From an uncultured Dechloromonas sp. (lineage in GTDB: Bacteria > Pseudomonadota > Gammaproteobacteria > Burkholderiales > Rhodocyclaceae), in assembly GCA_946477505.1 (NCBI GenBank), contig CAMKYP010000112.1, positions 1-9,645 of the forward strand: 9,645 bases of DNA, given 5' to 3'. Made by a program: the position numbers and the translations under genes. Below, piece after piece: positions 1-4,397 of this stretch. Positions within the stretch are counted from its first letter, which is position 1, and each line of letters starts with the position of its first letter. Below the pieces are notes generated by a model that ran no database searches, was not told the DNA's origin, and saw only the letters and a list, made by a program, of their open reading frames with translations.

Positions 1-158
1 ATCTGGCGCTTCAGACGGGATTTGGTGGCCTTTTGATTGCGGGCGACGACGATCGGTTCAACCGCCATGATTAACGCGGTGACGCCGAAGGACCCCCAGA
101 CGTAGAGGCCATAGCCGCCCATGGCCAGGAAATCGGAAAAACTGTTCCAGTAGATCAT
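1..158 (-). CDS. ccmD: CcmD, haem exporter accessory protein (3' end outside window)
   Basis: Partial small membrane protein; the first 52 residues are visible and the frame is still open at base 1. It starts MIYWNSFSDFLAMGGYGLYV, then a single hydrophobic span (about residues 16-38), then a basic cytoplasmic tail rich in K and R. This is the CcmD pattern (family length about 50-70 aa). CcmD stabilises CcmC-CcmE binding and helps release holo-CcmE from the CcmABC complex in the inner membrane. The ATG overlaps the ccmC stop as ATGA (155-158), and an AAGGAG Shine-Dalgarno sits 7 nt upstream (166-171), so it is translated both by coupling and from its own site. Identification rests on position after ccmC, size and topology, because CcmD sequences are poorly conserved. 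The next gene beyond the edge is expected to be ccmE. Confidence 0.88.
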   Translation of the reverse strand, partial: MIYWNSFSDFLAMGGYGLYVWGSFGVTALIMAVEPIVVARNQKATKSRLKRQ

Positions 159-901
159 CGACCTGCTCCTTCCAGTTCGGCCTTGACCCAGTCGGTGTGC
201 CGCTCGCGTTCGAGCATGATGGTGCGCGCCCGCATCAGGGCGACGGCGATCGAATACATCCAGAAGCACAGGGCCATGAGCAGCATGCCGTAGAGCATGG
301 TGGTGACCATCGACGACTTGGTGAGATTGACGCTGGAACCCTGGTGCAGTGTGTTCCACCATTTGACCGAGAAGTAGATGATCGGCACGTTAACGACGCC
401 GACGAGCAGCAGCAGGCCGCCGGCCTTGTCGGCGCGGCGCGGGTCGTCGATGGCGGCGGTGAGCGCCATGTAGCCGATGTAGAGGAAGAGGAGGATCAGT
501 TCGGAGGTCAGGCGGGCATCCCACACCCACCACGTGCCCCACATCGGCTTGCCCCACAGGGCGCCGGTCCACAGCGACAGGAAGGCCATCAGGGCGCCGG
601 TCGGGGCCAGGGCCTGGGCCATCATGCCCGACAGGCGGGTGTTGAAGGCAAGGCCGATGGCAGCCCAGAAGGCCATGACCAGATAGATGAACATCGACAT
701 CCAGGAGGCCGGGACATGGATGAAGATGATGCGGTAGCCCTCGCCTTGTTGGAAGTCGGTGGGGGCGACGAGCATGCCGAGGTAGAGCCCGGCCAGGCCG
801 AACAGCACCGCGGCAGCGACGAACCACGGGATCGCCTTGCCGGCCAACGGATAGAAGGTGGCCGGCGAGGCGAAGCGGTAGAGATTGAAGCGATCTTTCA
901 T
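155..901 (-). CDS. ccmC: CcmC, haem-handling inner membrane protein of cytochrome c maturation
   Basis: 248 aa, normal for CcmC. The protein belongs to the haem-handling family: with CcmD it presents haem to the chaperone CcmE on the periplasmic side of the inner membrane. Visible hallmarks are six hydrophobic spans, the tryptophan-rich WWD motif WGTWWVWD (residues 121-128) and the two haem-ligand histidines H62 (in IHVPASW) and H186 (in TLHQGSS). These correspond to His60 and His184 of the E. coli protein. The start ATG lies in an ATGA overlap with the ccmB stop (898-901). No good Shine-Dalgarno precedes it, so translation is probably coupled to ccmB. The stop overlaps the ccmD start in the same way. 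Nothing is missing or broken. Confidence 0.97.
   Translation of the reverse strand: MKDRFNLYRFASPATFYPLAGKAIPWFVAAAVLFGLAGLYLGMLVAPTDFQQGEGYRIIFIHVPASWMSMFIYLVMAFWAAIGLAFNTRLSGMMAQALAPTGALMAFLSLWTGALWGKPMWGTWWVWDARLTSELILLFLYIGYMALTAAIDDPRRADKAGGLLLLVGVVNVPIIYFSVKWWNTLHQGSSVNLTKSSMVTTMLYGMLLMALCFWMYSIAVALMRARTIMLERERHTDWVKAELEGAGR
166..171 (-). promoter_or_regulatory. Ribosome binding site of ccmD
   Basis: Read on the minus strand this is AAGGAG, 7 nt before the ccmD ATG and inside the last codons of ccmC. It is the clearest Shine-Dalgarno in the visible ccm operon and supports the small ccmD gene as real. Confidence 0.7.
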
Positions 902-1566
902 TCGAGGGCGATCTTCAGGGCGGCGGCCGAGGCCCAGGGGGCGAAGCCGAGTGAGGCAAAGGTCATGGCGGCAAGCAATGACAGGTGTCCTTCTCCCCCG
1001 AGCCCGGACACCGTCGCGTCAACCGCGCCAGCGCCGAATATTAACACCGGGATATAGAGCGGCAGAACCAGTAGCGACAGCAGGACGCCGCCGCCGCGCA
1101 GGCCAAGGGTCAGCGCTGCTCCGATGGCGCCGATGCCGGAGAGTGCCGGCGTGCCGAGCAGGATGGCGCCGGTGAGGACGAGGAGGGCGTCGGTCGACAA
1201 GTCGAACTGGATGCCGAGCACGGGGGCGATCAGCGCCAGCGGCAGGCCGGAAACCAGCCAGTGAGCAATCACTTTGCCGGTAACGACCAGGCCGAGCGGA
1301 TGCGGAGCAAGGGCCAATTGTTCGAGCGTGCCGTCGCGGTGATCGTCGGCGAACAGGCGGGGGAGCGACAGCATGGTGGCGAGCAGGGCGGCAACCCACA
1401 GGACGCCGGGTGCCAATTTGCGCAGCAGGTCGGGTTCCGGGCCGATGCCGAGCGGGAAGAGGCTGACCACGATGACGAAGAAGAAGAGCGCGGAGACGAT
1501 GTCCGCCTGGCGGCGCATGGCCAGCTTGAGGTCTCGGCCAACGACGGCGAGGATGATTTTCAGCAT
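898..1566 (-). CDS. ccmB: CcmB, haem exporter permease subunit
   Basis: 222 aa, typical for CcmB, the membrane partner of the ABC ATPase CcmA. The CcmAB pair uses ATP hydrolysis to release haem-loaded CcmE from CcmC; it is not itself thought to carry haem. The sequence shows about six hydrophobic segments (around residues 22-40, 53-70, 94-116, 126-155, 160-182 and 196-217) and the family's conserved cytoplasmic stretch FADDHRDGTLEQL (residues 72-84), which contacts the ATPase. The ATG starts 7 nt after the ccmA stop, and there is only a weak purine-rich sequence in front of it. The end overlaps ccmC by four bases. Some related annotations call it haem exporter protein B; the assignment is secure from motif and gene order. 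Confidence 0.96.
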   Translation of the reverse strand: MLKIILAVVGRDLKLAMRRQADIVSALFFFVIVVSLFPLGIGPEPDLLRKLAPGVLWVAALLATMLSLPRLFADDHRDGTLEQLALAPHPLGLVVTGKVIAHWLVSGLPLALIAPVLGIQFDLSTDALLVLTGAILLGTPALSGIGAIGAALTLGLRGGGVLLSLLVLPLYIPVLIFGAGAVDATVSGLGGEGHLSLLAAMTFASLGFAPWASAAALKIALE

Positions 1567-1573
1567 CGCGGTC

Positions 1574-2188
1574 TCAGCTCAGCTTCAGTTCGCGTACGGT
1601 GCCGGCCGGGATGGCGACCAGTTGGTGCGTCGTCATCACCGCAAGGCCGCCGCGTTGCAGGTGGGCGGAGATGATGCCGGCCAGCCAGTCGACGGCGGCG
1701 ACGTCGAGGGCGACGAAGGGTTCGTCGAGCACCCATAGCGGACGACGCTCCTTGACCAGGCGGGCCAGCGCGACACGGCGCTTCTGGCCCTGCGACAGGT
1801 ATTTGCAGGCGAGATCTTCGCGCCCGGCGAGGCCGACCTGTTCCAGCGCATCGAGGGCGTCGTCCTCGGATAGCGCTTCATCGGCCAGATGGGCCGAGGC
1901 GAGCAGGTTCTCGAGCGGAGTCAGTTCTTCCTTGATGGCGTTCAGGTGGCCGAGATAGCAGAGATCGGCACGGAATTCGTCGCCGCTGCTGCGGATGGAC
2001 TTCCCCTTCCAGCGAATTTCACCGGTTTCGGGTGGCAACAGGCCGATAATCATGCGCAGCAGGCTGGTCTTGCCGGCACCGTTGCGGCCTTGCAGATAAA
2101 GCAGTTCCCCTGCTTCCAGATTGAAGCCGAGGCCTGCGAACAGGCGGCGCTCGCCGCGCACGCATTCCAGATTGTCAGCTTCAAGCAT
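1574..2188 (-). CDS. ccmA: CcmA, ABC transporter ATPase of cytochrome c maturation
   Basis: 204 aa, a single short ABC nucleotide-binding domain as usual for CcmA. Walker A is GRNGAGKT (residues 34-41), the ABC signature is LSQGQ (131-135) followed by KRRVALARL, Walker B is LWVLDEP (151-157, catalytic E156), and the H-loop histidine is H188 in TTH. CcmA binds CcmB at the cytoplasmic face and powers release of holo-CcmE. It is the first gene of the operon. Its ATG fits the family N-terminus, but the leader before it is pyrimidine-rich (a T run, then CCCC) and has no recognisable Shine-Dalgarno. Transcription probably starts about 25 nt upstream, at an FNR-type promoter described separately. 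All ATPase motifs are intact. Confidence 0.97.
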   Translation of the reverse strand: MLEADNLECVRGERRLFAGLGFNLEAGELLYLQGRNGAGKTSLLRMIIGLLPPETGEIRWKGKSIRSSGDEFRADLCYLGHLNAIKEELTPLENLLASAHLADEALSEDDALDALEQVGLAGREDLACKYLSQGQKRRVALARLVKERRPLWVLDEPFVALDVAAVDWLAGIISAHLQRGGLAVMTTHQLVAIPAGTVRELKLS

Positions 2189-2219
2189 CAGGGGAAAAAC
2201 CGAAAGAAATCAGGCCCAA

Positions 2220-2225
2220 ATTATG
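2220..2225 (-). promoter_or_regulatory. Predicted -10 element of the ccmABCD promoter
   Basis: Read on the minus strand the hexamer is CATAAT (5 of 6 to TATAAT). It predicts a transcription start near 2213, giving a leader of about 25 nt to the ccmA ATG. No sigma-70 -35 hexamer is seen at 17 bp; the -35 position is occupied by the FNR box, as expected for an activator-dependent promoter. Confidence 0.6.
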
Positions 2226-2247
2226 AACGCGCAAGTGTAGCGGCAGA

Positions 2248-2261
2248 TTGATGATCATCAA
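2248..2261 (-). promoter_or_regulatory. FNR/ANR-type binding site upstream of ccmA (perfect palindrome)
   Basis: The sequence TTGATGATCATCAA matches the FNR consensus TTGAT-N4-ATCAA at all ten defined positions. Its centre (2254.5) lies exactly 41.5 bp upstream of the start predicted from the independent CATAAT -10 box, the class II FNR activation position. It implies that the ccm operon is induced when oxygen is low, by FNR or a relative (ANR, DNR). A Crp-family paralogue with the same recognition helix cannot be excluded. Confidence 0.8.
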
Positions 2262-2275
2262 ACAAAAACGGACGG

Positions 2276-2301
2276 AAAAAACGGGGGCATGGCCCCCGTT
2301 T
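2276..2301 (-). terminator. Intrinsic terminator of the cytochrome c peroxidase gene
   Basis: On the minus strand, a G/C-rich hairpin (GGGGGC paired with GCCCCC, extended by flanking C-G and A-T pairs, 3-nt loop) is followed at once by six T residues (the A run at 2276-2281 on the plus strand). It begins 17 nt after the peroxidase stop codon and just before the ccmA promoter, so it insulates the two minus-strand transcription units. On the plus strand only three T residues follow, so it is mainly one-directional. Confidence 0.9.
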
Positions 2302-2318
2302 CCCGGCGTGGATGCGGA

Positions 2319-3326
2319 TCACTTTTTCTCGAACGGCGTCGGGCGCGGCGTGGTGTCGGAGGACGGCGGCAAGATGGGCAACTTGAAGTTCGGCTGGTCG
2401 CCGGTCAGCGTTTTCAGGAAGGCAACGACCTTGGCGTTTTCTTCCGCCGTGAATTTCTTGCCGAGTTGGATACGGGCCATGGTATCGACGGCTTCCGGCA
2501 GGGTGTTGGCGGCGCCGTCATGGAAGTACGGATAGGTCATTTCGACATTGCGCAAGGTCGGCACCTTGAAGTTGAAGCGGTCGGCGTCCTTGCCGGTAAC
2601 CGCCGAGCGTCCCTCGGCCGGGCTGGAGGCCTTGTACGGTTCGACCTGACCCATCTTCTGGAAGGAGTTGCCGCCGACGGCCGGGCCATTGTGACAGGCG
2701 ACACAACCGGTTTCCTTGAACAGCTTGTAGCCTTCCAGTTCGTTCTTGCTCAGGGCTTTTTTGTCGCCCTTGAGCCATTTGTCGAAACGGGAGTTCGGGG
2801 TGACCAGCGTTTCCTCAAAGGCGGCGATGGCCTTGGTAACCATGTCGATGTCGATCTGTTCCTTGCCGAAAGCCTTTTTGAAATCGGCAACATAGCCGGG
2901 GATGGATTGCAGCACGTTGATGGCCAGGGTGTGAGTGAAGGCCATTTCGCCCGGGTTGGCGATGGGACCACCGGCCTGTGCCTTGAGGTCGGCGGCGCGG
3001 CCGTCCCAGAATTGGGCGAGGTTGAGGCTGGAGTTCAGCACGGTCGGGGCGTTGATCGGGCCTTCCTGCCAGTTGTGACCGATCGAGGTCTTGATGTTGT
3101 CGGTGCCGCCCATCGACAGGTTGTGGCAGGAGTTGCACGAAATGAAGCCGGATTTGGACAGGCGCGGATCGAAATAGAGTTTCTTGCCCAGTTCGACCAA
3201 GGCCGGGTTGGTCACCTTGGCTGGCTGGATTGGCTGGATCGGTTCCTGGTTGGCAGCTTGGGCGGAAAGGTGCAGGCTGAGTCCGGTCAGCACGATCAGG
3301 ACGCTGCATTTGATGCGATGTTTCAT
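2319..3326 (-). CDS. ccp: Di-haem cytochrome c peroxidase (periplasmic)
   Basis: 335 aa precursor that reduces H2O2 to water with electrons from c-type cytochromes, in the periplasm. An N-terminal signal peptide (basic MKHRIK, hydrophobic core, cleavage near AQAA, residues 22-25) is followed by two c-haem motifs, CNSCH (64-68) and CVACH (208-212). Residues known to matter in Pseudomonas CcpA are present at matching spacing: H68 and H84 (low-potential haem ligands), W107 (between the haems), Q117 and E127 (active-site pocket), and M283 (likely sixth ligand of the high-potential haem). The start has an AGGGAG ribosome site 8 nt upstream (3335-3340). It is a monocistronic unit with its own terminator, divergent from oxyR, and its promoter carries an FNR-type box. 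As a c-type cytochrome it needs the Ccm machinery encoded next door. The proline-rich C-terminal tail (about residues 317-332) is unremarkable. A MauG-like role is less likely because the classical peroxidase residues are all kept. Confidence 0.96.
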   Translation of the reverse strand: MKHRIKCSVLIVLTGLSLHLSAQAANQEPIQPIQPAKVTNPALVELGKKLYFDPRLSKSGFISCNSCHNLSMGGTDNIKTSIGHNWQEGPINAPTVLNSSLNLAQFWDGRAADLKAQAGGPIANPGEMAFTHTLAINVLQSIPGYVADFKKAFGKEQIDIDMVTKAIAAFEETLVTPNSRFDKWLKGDKKALSKNELEGYKLFKETGCVACHNGPAVGGNSFQKMGQVEPYKASSPAEGRSAVTGKDADRFNFKVPTLRNVEMTYPYFHDGAANTLPEAVDTMARIQLGKKFTAEENAKVVAFLKTLTGDQPNFKLPILPPSSDTTPRPTPFEKK

Positions 3327-3362
3327 GGCTTGTTCTCCCTTGTTTGAAAACTCAATGTCCGG

Positions 3363-3368
3363 ATTCTC
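3363..3368 (-). promoter_or_regulatory. Possible -10 element of the peroxidase promoter
   Basis: Read on the minus strand this is GAGAAT (4 of 6 to TATAAT), 21 bp after the FNR-type box. It predicts a start near 3356, which puts the FNR box at about -40.5. The hexamer is weak on its own; the call depends on its spacing from the box. Confidence 0.4.
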
Positions 3369-3389
3369 CCCTTGTGAGTTATGATCAAG

Positions 3390-3403
3390 TTGATATAAGT
3401 CAA
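3390..3403 (-). promoter_or_regulatory. FNR/ANR-type binding site for the peroxidase promoter
   Basis: On the minus strand TTGACTTATATCAA matches TTGAT-N4-ATCAA at nine of ten positions. It lies about 40-41 bp upstream of the likely peroxidase start, the class II activation position. Anaerobic control by FNR/ANR is established for bacterial di-haem peroxidases such as Pseudomonas CcpA and E. coli Ccp (YhjA). The box also lies around -36 of the predicted oxyR start, so a bound regulator could interfere with oxyR transcription. Confidence 0.72.
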
Positions 3404-3411
3404 TGATTTTT

Positions 3412-3448
3412 ATATGTATTTATAATAGAGGCTATAGCTTAACCCTAT
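3412..3448 (+). promoter_or_regulatory. Probable OxyR-binding site in the ccp-oxyR intergenic region
   Basis: The OxyR consensus is four tetramers, ATAG-N7-CTAT-N7-ATAG-N7-CTAT. The right half here is exact at all eight defined bases: ATAG (3434-3437), 7 nt, CTAT (3445-3448), with the preferred T in the spacer. The left half is degenerate but in register: ATAT at 3412-3415 and TAAT at 3423-3426. The site covers the oxyR -10 and start, which fits the autorepression typical of OxyR. Seen from the peroxidase gene it is centred around -74, a possible activating position. Confidence 0.65.
3421..3426 (+). promoter_or_regulatory. Predicted -10 element of the oxyR promoter
   Basis: A perfect TATAAT, predicting a start near 3433 and a leader of about 59 nt. 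No good -35 hexamer is found at 16-18 bp spacing. The element sits inside the OxyR-like site, consistent with autorepression. Confidence 0.55.
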
Positions 3449-3481
3449 AGTGAAAGTGGATTTTGCAAAGTCCGCACTTTT

Positions 3482-3485
3482 GGAG
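3482..3485 (+). promoter_or_regulatory. Ribosome binding site that fixes the oxyR start
   Basis: GGAG followed by 6 nt and then ATG at 3492. It favours this ATG over the upstream in-frame GTG at 3450, which has no Shine-Dalgarno and lies at the edge of the OxyR-like site. Confidence 0.7.
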
Positions 3486-3491
3486 AACCGC

Positions 3492-4397
3492 ATGACACTG
3501 ACCGAATTGCGCTACATCGTGGCCCTGGCACAGGATGGAAACTTCAGTCGGGCGGCAGAACGTTGTTCCGTCAGCCAGCCGACCTTGAGTGTCGCCATTG
3601 CGCGCCTTGAGGATGAATTGGGCGTGCAGTTGTTCGAGCGCGGCAAGGGTTTTGTCAGCCCGAGCGCGGTGGGTATCAGAGTGGTCGAGCAGGCGCAGCG
3701 GACGCTCGAGGAAGCGGAGCAGGTGCGCCAGATTGCGATGTGGGGGCGCAACCAGTTGCAGGGGCCGCTGCGCCTCGGGGTCATCCATACGATCGGACCC
3801 TACCTGCTCCCCTTGTTGATTCAGTCGTTGCGCCGCCAGGCTCCCGAGATGCCGCTGGCCATCGAGGAAAACATGACCGCCAGCCTGGCCGAGATGTTGC
3901 GCGACAACGAAATCGACGTCGCCATTCTGGCGCTTCCGTTCGACATGCCTGGCGTTGTCACCCGCGCGGTGTACGACGAAGCCTTCAAGGTCATCGTGCC
4001 GCGCGGTCATGCCTGGGAACGCAAGCAAGTCATCCTGCCAGAGGAAGTCGCGGGCGACGAAGTCCTGTTGCTCAAGGCCGGAAACTGCTTCCGCGATCAG
4101 GTGCTGGGGGCCTGTCCGCAGGTCAGCAGCCCGGAAACCGGCATCCGTCTCGGGCATTCGATCGGTACTATCCGGTGCATGGTGGCCTCGGGGCTGGGGG
4201 TTTCCGTGCTCCCCGACAGCGCGTTGCAATACCCGTACAGCAACGATTTGATCAGCGTGATCCCGTTTGCGCCGCCGGCGCCGTCGCGTCGTGTCGCGCT
4301 CGCTTGGCGGGCCGGGTTTGTCCGGCCGCGGGCGATTGATGCCTTGCTGGCGGCTTTCCGCCAGCTCGAGTCGTCGGCCTATCGTCTTCTGGATTGA
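3492..4397 (+). CDS. oxyR: OxyR, LysR-type peroxide-sensing transcription factor
   Basis: 301 aa from the ATG chosen here (an in-frame GTG at 3450 would add 14 residues). The N-terminal winged helix-turn-helix of the LysR family (about residues 1-60, with RAAERCSVSQPTLSVAIARL as the DNA-reading helices) is followed by a linker helix and a periplasmic-binding-protein-like sensor domain (about 90-295). The redox cysteines C199 and C208 lie in KAGNCFRDQVLGACPQ and have the same numbers as in E. coli OxyR, which supports both the function and this start. Peroxide oxidises C199, and a disulfide with C208 switches DNA contacts and activates defence genes. It is divergent from the cytochrome c peroxidase gene, with an OxyR-like site between them, so it probably regulates itself and perhaps the peroxidase. 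Its 3' end overlaps the convergent c-di-GMP gene by 19 bp. Confidence 0.95.
   Translation: MTLTELRYIVALAQDGNFSRAAERCSVSQPTLSVAIARLEDELGVQLFERGKGFVSPSAVGIRVVEQAQRTLEEAEQVRQIAMWGRNQLQGPLRLGVIHTIGPYLLPLLIQSLRRQAPEMPLAIEENMTASLAEMLRDNEIDVAILALPFDMPGVVTRAVYDEAFKVIVPRGHAWERKQVILPEEVAGDEVLLLKAGNCFRDQVLGACPQVSSPETGIRLGHSIGTIRCMVASGLGVSVLPDSALQYPYSNDLISVIPFAPPAPSRRVALAWRAGFVRPRAIDALLAAFRQLESSAYRLLD

Noticed and set aside
197..1057. A 286-codon plus-strand frame opposite ccmC and ccmB
   Set aside because: The product is rich in H, Q, G and E with no hydrophobic core or domain, and both ccm genes on the other strand are clear; a shadow of GC-rich coding DNA.
2289..3347. A 352-codon open frame on the plus strand across the peroxidase gene
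   Set aside because: It is antisense to a protein with two CxxCH motifs and all the catalytic residues of a di-haem peroxidase; the plus-strand product shows no family features and would start inside a terminator.
3450..3491. Upstream GTG start adding 14 residues to OxyR
   Set aside because: There is no ribosome site before it, it overlaps the OxyR-like operator, and using the ATG at 3492 puts the redox cysteines at exactly 199 and 208 as in E. coli OxyR.
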